Origin: Chlamydiota bacterium | GTDB lineage: Bacteria > Chlamydiota > Chlamydiia > Chlamydiales > Rhabdochlamydiaceae | Reading direction: 5' to 3' | DNA length: 9,049 nt | NCBI GenBank assembly: GCA_023269365.1 | Contig: JAHFTN010000004.1 | Coordinates: 1-9,049, forward strand | In this document: in pieces, positions 1 to 5,706 of the stretch | Numbering within the stretch: the stretch's first letter is position 1 | Layout: every line of letters starts with the position of its first letter | The notes under the pieces: generated by a model | The model's input: only the letters and a program-made list of their open reading frames with translations | Database searches by the model: none | What the model was told of the DNA's origin: nothing | Program-made: the position numbers and the translations under genes

Positions 1-10
1 AACTGGAAGA

Positions 11-57
11 TTATTTAAAATAAGAAGGGGTTAAAAACCCCTTCCTGTTTTAAATAA
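11..57. terminator. Bidirectional intrinsic terminator downstream of the porin operon
   Basis: A nested inverted repeat. The inner arms GAAGGGGTT (24-32) and AACCCCTTC (36-44) pair perfectly over a 3-nt loop. The outer arms TTATTTAAAA (11-20) and TTTTAAATAA (48-57) are also perfect complements, giving a G/C-rich inner stem with A/T-rich flanks on both sides. Read on the minus strand, the stem is followed by CTTATTTTAAA, a U-rich tail suited to ending the porin operon transcript. On the plus strand it is followed by CCTGTTTTAAA. The symmetry suggests it also terminates a convergent gene lying to the left of the window, which is inference because that gene is not visible. Confidence 0.8.
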
Positions 58-80
58 CTCCCCCGAGAACAAATATACGT

Positions 81-94
81 CGGCCTTCAGGCCG
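81..94. repeat. Short perfect palindrome after the porin stop codon
   Basis: CGGCCT-TC-AGGCCG is a 14-bp palindrome lying 18 bp beyond the stop codon of the distal porin gene on the minus strand. The nominal loop of 2 nt is too tight, so in RNA it would be about a 5-bp stem with a 4-nt loop. No U-tract follows on the minus strand (ACGTATATTTG). It could be a 3'-end stabilising hairpin ahead of the real terminator at 11-57, or have no function. The rest of 1-112 shows no gene. Confidence 0.35.
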
Positions 95-112
95 AAAATG
101 TACAAAGTCGAG

Positions 113-1081
113 TTAAAAACTAAAGCGGCCGCCGGCGGTCAGCCCTTGGGTCGAGAGGTTGCCTTTTTCCTTGAAGAAGAGCCCTTGGCTTAAGCCGTTT
201 ACGAAATGGTTCATTTGATTGATGCTGAACCAAAGGTTGGCTTCCCATCCCATATGTAACTCGAGATGAAGCCGCTCTTTTGCGAAGTGGGTATCCCAGC
301 CCCACCCAAGAGCGAGCTGTACTGCTGAAATCCCCGTATTGAAATGATCTTTTGTCTTTGCAATTACAGTAGAGTTTTCAAGGGTGGAAGCGTCTCCATC
401 AATAGTTCCATAGAGAAGAGATCCCGATGCAGTGCCGTAGACAGAAAACCCATAGGGAAGGGCAAAGCGGCTGTCAGCGCCAGCGCGCAAGCCCCCTCCT
501 TGAAATGAGGAATTAGCGCGCAGATGACCTGTCGTAACGGGGGTTGTTACGTAGGTGTAATGCGCATGGAAGTGTTGCTCGATCCAGGCTCCTCGCAGGC
601 TAAAGAAGGGGCGGCAGGAGAAGTGCCCTCCAAACCAAGAAGATCTGCCCCATTCAAGATCTGCCACGTTGAGATCGAGGTCCCATTTGCCACTTGCCTT
701 AGAAGCCGTGGCTAGTGGGGAAAAGTCGGGCTCTGCCCAAAGAGGCAGCAAAGAGCCATGGGAGTGTTTTTCAGCTTGCGAAGAGAAATAAACCCAGGAG
801 AAGAGGGTGTCGAAGCCCTCTTTGGGGAAGGTGAGGCCAATCCCCACGCGCAAGCCCCCTGAGTAGTTGGGGTCTAGTTGTTTTAATCCTCCTCCCGTCT
901 CTTGTGCATAGTAGAGCCCTGCTTCTTGAGCAGTCCAATATAAGCCGTCGCCCAATACAAATAGATTGCATCCGCTCTCCACTTGAAAATTGCTGGGGTA
1001 GTTGACTTTGGAGGAGGGAGCCACACTTGCGGGTTCACAGAACGCCACGACGGGCAAGAGGCTTAAGACCAAATAACGCAT
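113..1081 (-). CDS. MOMP-like / Legionella-type outer-membrane beta-barrel porin (distal gene of pair)
   Basis: A 322-residue predicted outer-membrane beta-barrel protein, probably a general or selective porin. Residues 1 to about 18 form a signal peptide (MRYLVLSLLPVVAFC followed by EPASVA). The mature protein is rich in aromatic residues, has alternating polar/hydrophobic strands, and ends in phenylalanine (GRFSF), the usual BamA-recognised C-terminal signature. It is clearly homologous to the upstream gene. Shared blocks include the NLFV..GLYW..QEAGLYY region (39-58), DLEWGR (141-146), RPFFSLRGAWIEQHFHAHY (157-175), FQGGGLRAG.D.R (193-205) and W.ANLWFSIN.MNHF (279-293). Family placement with chlamydial MOMP-like and Lpg1974-type proteins is from recall. 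The ATG is preceded by GAAGGA at 1089-1094 with 7-nt spacing, only 15 bp past the upstream stop, so it is probably cotranscribed and lacks its own promoter. The barrel assignment is firm; the transported substrate is unknown. Confidence 0.82.
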   Translation of the reverse strand: MRYLVLSLLPVVAFCEPASVAPSSKVNYPSNFQVESGCNLFVLGDGLYWTAQEAGLYYAQETGGGLKQLDPNYSGGLRVGIGLTFPKEGFDTLFSWVYFSSQAEKHSHGSLLPLWAEPDFSPLATASKASGKWDLDLNVADLEWGRSSWFGGHFSCRPFFSLRGAWIEQHFHAHYTYVTTPVTTGHLRANSSFQGGGLRAGADSRFALPYGFSVYGTASGSLLYGTIDGDASTLENSTVIAKTKDHFNTGISAVQLALGWGWDTHFAKERLHLELHMGWEANLWFSINQMNHFVNGLSQGLFFKEKGNLSTQGLTAGGRFSF

Positions 1082-1096
1082 AGGGGTGTCCTTCGA

Positions 1097-2161
1097 TTAG
1101 AAATCAAAGCGCACACCAAAGGTGCCGCCAGAAAGGGTGAGGTCGGTGTTCATCTGTTCCAAATTGCCTTGGCTTAGATTCCCAAAAAAGTGGTTCATTT
1201 TGTTGAGACTAAACCAGATGTTTTGCTCCCAGCCGGCATAGAGCCCTATGTGGTAGCGGTCTTTATGCAGATAGGTATCCCAGCGCACGCCGAGTTCCAA
1301 CTGCGCAGTAGAAGAGGCTTGGTGAAAGCCATCTCTTGCGTTGGCAATCTTTTGCGATTCCCACGTCTGATGGAAGTCGGCGTCATAAAATCCGTACAAA
1401 AGAGAAGCCGACGCGAGGCCATAAAAACTCCATCCTCCAAGCAGTGCCCATCGCGTATCTACCCCTGTGCGGACGCCTCCACCCTCGAAGTTAGAAACGG
1501 CGGAAAGATGGGAATCTGTTTCGGGGGTCGTTGTGAGGTCGTAGTGGATATGGAAGTGTTGATCGATCCAGGCGGCGCGTGCTCCAATGAAAGGGCGTAA
1601 AGAACAGTGCTTCCCTACCCAAAATGCCCTTCCCATCTCCAGATCCAATAGGTTGAGGTGCAGGTGCCACCGTGCCTTTGCAGAAGTAGCGCCTTGGGGG
1701 TTGCCCAGCTCGTCTGAAACCTCGGGATGGCTCCACAGGGTGAGCAGCGCTCCTTGTTTACTTCCCCTTGCTGTCGATTTAAACCAGGTCCAGTTGAGAA
1801 AAAGGTCCCACTCATCGTAACCCATGTTTCCTCCGAGGCCAATCCGGAATCCGGGACGAAAATGGGGGTGTACTTTTTCTAGATGTCCATCAAAATTTTT
1901 CGTGGCATCGGGAGGAAGAGCGCTTGTCGTAGCTCCCGTGTAGCCATTTTGCACATAGTAGAGCCCCTCCTCTTTAGCGACCCACCAGAGAAATTCTGTC
2001 GTTAAAAAGAGGTTCCACCCTTTTTCCACTTCGAAGCGACTAGAGGGATTTACCATGCCAAGAGTTTCTATCCCTTGTTTAGAAGCGGGCAGGTCGTCTG
2101 CGGATAACGCACAAGATGTAGCGAGGAATAAACCGGCAATTCCCCATAAATATTTAGACAT
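1097..2161 (-). CDS. MOMP-like / Legionella-type outer-membrane beta-barrel porin (proximal gene of pair)
   Basis: A 354-residue paralogue of the next gene. The signal peptide is residues 1 to about 21 (MSKYLWGIAGLFLATSCALSA, likely cleaved at ALS-A or LSA-D). The mature chain is a predicted beta-barrel ending in RFDF. Conserved blocks are GWNLFLTTEFLWWVAKEEGLYY (48-69), DLEMGR (173-178), RPFIGARAAWIDQHFHIHY (189-207), FEGGGVRTGVD.RW (225-238), SFYGLASASLLYG (245-257) and WEQNIWFSLNKMNHF (311-325). It is longer than its partner mainly through an insert near residues 73-97 (a putative surface loop rich in T, A and P) and a slightly longer loop near 150-160. I chose the start at MSKY because AAGGAG lies 5 nt upstream. 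An in-frame ATG 21 bp further up lies inside the palindromic repeat and has no ribosome-binding site. It is the first gene of a two-gene operon. Confidence 0.85.
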   Translation of the reverse strand: MSKYLWGIAGLFLATSCALSADDLPASKQGIETLGMVNPSSRFEVEKGWNLFLTTEFLWWVAKEEGLYYVQNGYTGATTSALPPDATKNFDGHLEKVHPHFRPGFRIGLGGNMGYDEWDLFLNWTWFKSTARGSKQGALLTLWSHPEVSDELGNPQGATSAKARWHLHLNLLDLEMGRAFWVGKHCSLRPFIGARAAWIDQHFHIHYDLTTTPETDSHLSAVSNFEGGGVRTGVDTRWALLGGWSFYGLASASLLYGFYDADFHQTWESQKIANARDGFHQASSTAQLELGVRWDTYLHKDRYHIGLYAGWEQNIWFSLNKMNHFFGNLSQGNLEQMNTDLTLSGGTFGVRFDF

Positions 2162-2166
2162 AAAAA

Positions 2167-2172
2167 CTCCTT
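2167..2172 (-). promoter_or_regulatory. Ribosome-binding site fixing the start of the proximal porin
   Basis: AAGGAG on the minus strand, 5 nt (TTTTT) before ATG at 2161. It directly abuts the terminal inverted repeat of the palindromic element that begins at 2174. If the whole element is transcribed, the folded repeat would lie immediately 5' of this site. Confidence 0.75.
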
Positions 2173-2173
2173 G

Positions 2174-2349
2174 TATACACAAACAACCTCAAAAGTTGGG
2201 TTTCCTCGGCGCAAGGTCAGCCACTGAATTTGAGTCCCCCTGCATCGCCCCACAAATTCCAAGTTGAGCTGCTTCGGGATCGGCTGCGCCTGACTCAAAT
2301 TCAGGGCGACTCCTTGAGGAAACCCCACTTTTGAGGTTGTTTGTGTATA
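2174..2349. repeat. 176-bp palindromic MITE-like element, complete copy
   Basis: The outer arms at 2174-2207 and 2316-2349 are 34 nt each and complementary at 33 positions; the single mismatch is in AAAGTTGGG versus AAAGTGGGG. A second, inner inverted pair, CTGAATTTGAGTC (2224-2236) and GACTCAAATTCAG (2292-2304), is a perfect 13-mer. The ends read TATACACAAACAACC and GGTTGTTTGTGTATA, so a TA dinucleotide sits at both extremities, compatible with a TA target duplication as in MITEs mobilised by IS630/Tc1-type transposases (inference). There is no coding capacity. It fills most of the 223-bp gap between comEC and the porin operon. A truncated copy lies at 7378-7457. Confidence 0.88.
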
Positions 2350-2373
2350 GAAAAATTGATCATTGAGGGGCAA
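2344..2373 (-). promoter_or_regulatory. Possible sigma-70-type promoter for the porin operon
   Basis: On the minus strand TTGCCC (2373-2368), 18 bp, then TATACA (2349-2344). The -10 hexamer is formed by the terminal bases of the palindromic repeat, so the repeat would supply half of the promoter and nearly all of a roughly 180-nt structured leader. The match is moderate (-35 4/6, -10 4/6) and is chosen by eye in an A/T-rich gap. Readthrough from comEC is an alternative, since no clear terminator follows the comEC stop. Confidence 0.3.
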
Positions 2374-2384
2374 GGGCTTTTTTT

Positions 2385-3887
2385 TCAAGAGATTCCCCTT
2401 TCTTTTTTAAAAAAGAAGATTCCAAGGAGAAAAGAGGAGGTGAGGAAACAGAGCACCCAAGAGAGAGTGAGCGCTTGTGTGCGAAAAGAGAGATCGAGAA
2501 AGGCAGGGGGGTTGGAGGTGAGGCTCAAAAGTCCTGCTGTCCAGGCGTGGTTGACTTGATGGATCCAGTGGCTGGCAAGGGGAAGAAGGGGGAAGAGTAA
2601 AAAAGCAAAGAAGAGAAGAAACATCGAAAGGCTTAAAGCCGCGGGGAAGAATAGGTTGTAGGCGATGCTTAAAAGGGGGAAGCGGTGGAATTGGTAGAGC
2701 AAGACGGGGATGGAGATGAAGTGCACAGCTAAATTCAGCGCCAGGGAGGTGCGAAAAAAAGAGCAGAGCAAGTAACCGTGTTGGTGCACAAGAGGCATGC
2801 GCAACACTTCGCGAGCCTCTCTTTTTTCAAAGAGCTTCCCCAGTGCAGTTTGCATCGTGGGATAAAAGAGTAAGATGGCAAGAGTACAAAGGAAACTGAG
2901 CTGAAAGCCGAGCTCTAACACGCTCAAAGGGCTCAAGAGCAACTCTGCGATAATCCCAATGCCAAGGGCGTTGAGCCCAGAGGAGCGCCTTTCTAAAAGT
3001 TTGCCGATGACGACAACAGAGATCGCTATGAAGGCGCGCTGAATGGCAGGGGAGTTTCCCAAGAATAGCGCATAGGCGCTGAGTCCTAGCAGGAGGAGCA
3101 CAAGGGAAATCTTGTGGGGCAAAAAGAGTTTGAGTAGGCCGCCCAAGAATAAGGCAAAGAGCGCGAAATGAAATCCTGAAATAGCCAAAATGTGTTGTAG
3201 CCCTAATTTATTAAATTCCATTTTCAAAACCCTCTCATCGACATGTCCCGAAGTGAGAGAGTAGAGTAAGGAAAGAACTTTAGGATCTTGGAATTGAGTT
3301 TTTAGATGTTGAAATAGCTGTTGTTTTGTTGCAAAGCGCCAAGCCGACAGATTTAAGAAACTAGGAAGGGGTTCCCACGTGCGATTTTTCTCTGGTTTTA
3401 AGACAAAGGCATAAGGGCCTTTTTGACTTAAAGTGCCTTGGATCTCGTAATCGGTATTTGCAACGGGATGGGAGCCATTCATAGGCAAATAGAGAGCGCA
3501 GGGGAGTTTGTTATAACAATTTCCCGTTTCCTCTTCAAAATACAGCAAGGTCCCTTTGTATAAAATGGAGTGGTTGAATGGAGAAGAATAGGGTTTAACC
3601 TCCGTGATGTGAAACCTCCCCTTCCCAGAGACCTTTTCTTGAGCAAGTAGAGTCGTGGGGTGACGCAAAGTGGCGCCGATGTAGGCGCCACTACAAGCAA
3701 GAAGGCCCCATAGCACCGCTCTTTTATTTTGAACACAAAGAGCCAGCACACCCCAAATGGCAACAAAAAGAGGGAGGGGATTGAAAGCGTAAGAAGTTCC
3801 GAGTAGGAGGGAAAGCCCGATCCAAAGAGCTGGATGCTTTTCCCAAAAGCTGAGAAAGGCCCTGCGGGTTTGCCTGAAGAGTGACAC
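2385..3887 (-). CDS. comEC: ComEC/Rec2-family membrane channel protein, short form without hydrolase domain
   Basis: A 500-residue polytopic inner-membrane protein of the ComEC family, whose full-length members carry transforming DNA across the cytoplasmic membrane. N-terminal hydrophobic segments lie at about 20-78. A soluble DUF4131-like region spans about 85-170. The Competence domain follows, with the family signature HILAISGFHFALF (232-244), the SPAIQRAFIAIS helix (279-290), RRSSGLNALGIGIIAELLLSPLSVLELGFQLSFL (300-333), then further membrane helices to about 492. The C-terminal metallo-beta-lactamase-like domain of typical ~750-residue ComEC proteins is absent. The chain ends in a helix and basic tail (FFFKKERGIS), so it looks naturally short and not broken. 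As I recall, chlamydial CT339 has the same short form. The start is GTG at 3887; the G is shared with the stop of ndh (TAGTG) and only a weak AGG lies upstream, indicating translational coupling. Confidence 0.88.
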   Translation of the reverse strand: MSLFRQTRRAFLSFWEKHPALWIGLSLLLGTSYAFNPLPLFVAIWGVLALCVQNKRAVLWGLLACSGAYIGATLRHPTTLLAQEKVSGKGRFHITEVKPYSSPFNHSILYKGTLLYFEEETGNCYNKLPCALYLPMNGSHPVANTDYEIQGTLSQKGPYAFVLKPEKNRTWEPLPSFLNLSAWRFATKQQLFQHLKTQFQDPKVLSLLYSLTSGHVDERVLKMEFNKLGLQHILAISGFHFALFALFLGGLLKLFLPHKISLVLLLLGLSAYALFLGNSPAIQRAFIAISVVVIGKLLERRSSGLNALGIGIIAELLLSPLSVLELGFQLSFLCTLAILLFYPTMQTALGKLFEKREAREVLRMPLVHQHGYLLCSFFRTSLALNLAVHFISIPVLLYQFHRFPLLSIAYNLFFPAALSLSMFLLFFAFLLFPLLPLASHWIHQVNHAWTAGLLSLTSNPPAFLDLSFRTQALTLSWVLCFLTSSFLLGIFFFKKERGIS

Positions 3888-5167
3888 TAAAAACCTGAGT
3901 TTTGGGTTTCTTTCTCTTCTTTATCGATGGGTTGTGTGATGAGCCGAACGCCCCTGCGTCCTGTGAAGATGACAGCGCCCCAATCGAGCATCACCCCAAC
4001 GCGATTGCGAAATCCGATGAGGAACATGACGTGAACAAGAGCCCAAATAAGCCAGGCAAAAAAGCCAGAGAACTGGAATTTCCAGAAGAGGGCGATCGCT
4101 TTGAATTTGCCGATAGTGGCAAGACTTCCCTTGTCAAAATAGCAAAAGGGAGGGCGGTTTTCTTTCGAAAAATCGTTTATGATCAGGTTAGCGACATAGC
4201 GCCCTTGTTGCATCGCGACGGGCGCAACACCGGGTAGAGTTTTGCCCTTTTTGGTATCGACGCGAGCTGCGTCTCCAATGACGAAAATCTCTTGATGTCC
4301 AGGAAGGCTTAAGTCAGATTCAACGATAGCTCTTCCTGAGCGATCAAGGGGAGTGTCTAGGGATTTTAAAAGAGAAGAGACCTGATTGCCAGCAGCCCAG
4401 ATGACATTTTCTGATTCGATAAATACATCTTCGATGTGGATCCCATTGGCGTGGATGTCGGTAACTGTTTTTCCTGTTAAGACTTTTACGCCCATCTTTT
4501 CTAATGTCTTCGTGGCAATACGCGCTAATCTGGGAGGGAACATGGGTAAAATGGAAGGAAGCGCTTCGATCAGGTAGATGTGAGCTTTAGAGGGGTCGAT
4601 ATAGCGAAAATTTTTCGTCATCGTCTTGTAGGCGATCTCCGCAATCGCCCCTGCCATTTCAACGCCTGTAGGGCCGCCTCCTACGATGACGAAATTTAGG
4701 GAGGCGTCTTTTCCTGCGAAAGTTTTTAACCGTTCCGCCCTTTCGAATGAGAGGAGGATCCTTTCGCGAATCTGTTCAGCATCGTTGACAGTCTTCAAGC
4801 CTGGAGCAAAGGGCTCCCAAGCCTCTTTCCCGAAGTAGGAGTGTCTTGCTCCAATGGCTATCACGAGGGTGTCGTAGTCGATGTTCTCTCCATCTCCTAG
4901 AGTGATTTTTTTCGCGCACTTATCGATGTGGATCACCTCTCCCATGATGACAGCTGCATTGCTCTGATTGCGCAGAATTTCGCGCAAAGGGGTCGCGATG
5001 TCTCCAGGAGAGATTGCTGCAGTAGCCACTTCGTATAGAAGGGGTTGAAACAGGTGGTGGTTTTTTTTATCGATGAGGAACACATCGACGGAAGTTTGTT
5101 TTAGAGAAGTTGTGACGTTGAGCCCACCAAATCCTCCCCCGATGACCACAACTTTTTTAGTAACCAT
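3887..5167 (-). CDS. ndh: Type II (non-proton-pumping) NADH:quinone dehydrogenase
   Basis: A 426-residue flavoprotein that oxidises NADH and passes electrons to quinone at the inner face of the cytoplasmic membrane without pumping protons. The FAD dinucleotide fold is at the N terminus (VVVIGGGFGG, 6-15), followed by the NDH-2 family stretch NHHLFQPLLYEVATAAISPGDIATPLRE (36-63). The second Rossmann motif is IVGGGPTGVEMAGAIAE (161-177), with a glutamate at the end of its second strand (LIEALP, E201) that fits NADH over NADPH. FAD-phosphate binding is VIGDAA (296-301); the quinone-site signature is APVAMQQG (315-322). The C-terminal region FFAWLIWALVHVMFLIGFRN (369-388) is the amphipathic/hydrophobic membrane anchor. 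Length is typical of the family. The start ATG has AGAGGG 10 nt upstream, a modest site. The stop overlaps comEC by one base. A weak promoter candidate, TTGGGA-17-TTAAAA, lies at 5236-5208 on the minus strand, its -35 inside the neighbouring palindrome. Confidence 0.92.
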   Translation of the reverse strand: MVTKKVVVIGGGFGGLNVTTSLKQTSVDVFLIDKKNHHLFQPLLYEVATAAISPGDIATPLREILRNQSNAAVIMGEVIHIDKCAKKITLGDGENIDYDTLVIAIGARHSYFGKEAWEPFAPGLKTVNDAEQIRERILLSFERAERLKTFAGKDASLNFVIVGGGPTGVEMAGAIAEIAYKTMTKNFRYIDPSKAHIYLIEALPSILPMFPPRLARIATKTLEKMGVKVLTGKTVTDIHANGIHIEDVFIESENVIWAAGNQVSSLLKSLDTPLDRSGRAIVESDLSLPGHQEIFVIGDAARVDTKKGKTLPGVAPVAMQQGRYVANLIINDFSKENRPPFCYFDKGSLATIGKFKAIALFWKFQFSGFFAWLIWALVHVMFLIGFRNRVGVMLDWGAVIFTGRRGVRLITQPIDKEEKETQNSGF

Positions 5168-5221
5168 GGTTTTTTTTCCCTCTTTGCAGTAGGATCGATG
5201 TTTTCAATTTTAAAAAACTCC

Positions 5222-5388
5222 ATGAACCTATCCCAATAAACGAAAACTTAAGGATTTTTGAAGGGTTTTTCCGCAGGTTCGAGAGTCATTTCGAAGGACA
5301 TACTTAAATAAGTAGACCAAGAAATGACTCTCGAACCTGCAGAAAAAGGGTCAAAAGGCCTACTTTTCGTTTATTGGGATAGGTTCAT
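5222..5388. repeat. 167-bp nested palindrome between ndh and ptsH
   Basis: The outer arms 5222-5246 and 5364-5388 are perfect 25-bp inverted repeats (ATGAACCTATCCCAATAAAC... and its complement). The inner arms 5273-5292 and 5321-5340 are perfect 20-bp inverted repeats (GCAGGTTCGAGAGTCATTTC and its complement). The centre, TACTTA-AA-TAAGTA at 5301-5314, is again symmetric. The stretches between arms are partly complementary too, so the element is nearly one continuous imperfect hairpin. It shares no obvious sequence with the other repeat family in this window. No flanking target duplication is visible. It occupies most of the 263-bp divergent spacer, so the outward sequence next to ndh and to ptsH is the same 25 bp. 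It encodes nothing. Confidence 0.88.
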
Positions 5389-5389
5389 T

Positions 5390-5415
5390 AGTCTGCACAG
5401 TCTGATTTTTTTTTT
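5390..5415 (+). other. Direct hexamer repeat and T10 tract in the ptsH leader
   Basis: AGTCTG-CAC-AGTCTG at 5390-5404 is a perfect 6-bp direct repeat, followed by A and an uninterrupted run of ten T at 5406-5415, ending one base before the ptsH ribosome-binding site. With the strong palindrome just upstream, the T-run could give partial transcript termination or length variation, but the hairpin base is 17 bp from the run, which is too far for a canonical terminator. Function is unknown. Confidence 0.4.
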
Positions 5416-5416
5416 C

Positions 5417-5422
5417 AAGGAG
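5417..5422 (+). promoter_or_regulatory. Ribosome-binding site fixing the GTG start of ptsH
   Basis: AAGGAG, 8 nt before GTG at 5431. No ATG occurs in frame nearby, and the GTG gives the normal HPr N terminus, so this site decides the start. I could not identify a convincing ptsH promoter; it must lie in the short stretch after the palindrome or within the palindrome itself. Confidence 0.75.
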
Positions 5423-5430
5423 CCCTTCGA

Positions 5431-5703
5431 GTGGAGTGTCGAGTTAAACGCAAGGTGCGAGTGAAAAATGCACATGGGCTACATACGCGCCCTGCTACTG
5501 TCATTGCTAAATTGTTGCAGAGATCAAAGTCTTCTGTGGCATTTACTTATGGGGAAGAGACAATCAACGCAAAGAGCATCATGGGGATTTTGATGCTAGC
5601 GGCAGCGAAAAACTCGCTTGTGACTATTACGGTGGAAGGGGAAGATGCAGAGGAGACGATGCAGTGGATCATAGAGGCCTTTGAAAATAAATTTGGAGAG
5701 TAA
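5431..5703 (+). CDS. ptsH: HPr, phosphocarrier protein of the phosphotransferase system
   Basis: A 90-residue HPr protein, a small cytoplasmic phosphocarrier that takes phosphate from Enzyme I on a histidine. The active-site motif is HGLHTRPA at 15-22, with His18 corresponding to His15 of E. coli HPr; Arg20 and Pro21 complete the site. The second hallmark is INAKSIMGILMLAA (45-58). Ser49 matches Ser46 of Gram-positive HPr, the target of HPr kinase/phosphorylase, suggesting regulation by serine phosphorylation (hprK is known in chlamydiae; none is in this window). The extra basic N terminus MECRVKRKVRVK is slightly longer than usual. The start is GTG with AAGGAG 8 nt upstream. The stop is followed after 3 bp by ptsI, so the two form an operon. 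Confidence 0.95.
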   Translation: MECRVKRKVRVKNAHGLHTRPATVIAKLLQRSKSSVAFTYGEETINAKSIMGILMLAAAKNSLVTITVEGEDAEETMQWIIEAFENKFGE

Positions 5704-5706
5704 CTG

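Noticed and set aside
1025..1081. Lipoprotein signal in the distal porin (VAFC)
   Set aside because: The residue before cysteine is phenylalanine, which does not fit a lipobox, and the protein is a beta-barrel with an ordinary signal peptide.
1190..1600. 136-codon plus-strand open frame opposite the proximal porin
   Set aside because: It lies wholly antisense to a well-supported porin gene, has no ribosome-binding site that stands out, and its translation shows no recognisable domain.
2162..2182. N-terminal extension of the proximal porin (MCIQGVF)
   Set aside because: It comes from the terminal inverted repeat, has no ribosome-binding site, and would precede an otherwise normal signal peptide.
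2174..2349. Riboswitch or CRISPR-type repeat in the porin leader
   Set aside because: The structure is explained by one long inverted repeat that recurs between ptsI and ybaB; there are no regularly spaced direct repeats and no known aptamer core that I recognise.
2068..2388. 106-codon minus-strand open frame across the palindromic repeat, considered as a possible small transposase or hypothetical gene
   Set aside because: Its sequence is produced by the repeat arms (mirror-image segments) and it overlaps the true porin start; no transposase motif is present.
3902..4237. 111-codon plus-strand open frame opposite the ndh C-terminal region
   Set aside because: It is antisense to a conserved NDH-2 membrane anchor and quinone-site region; the product is low-information and charged with no domain.
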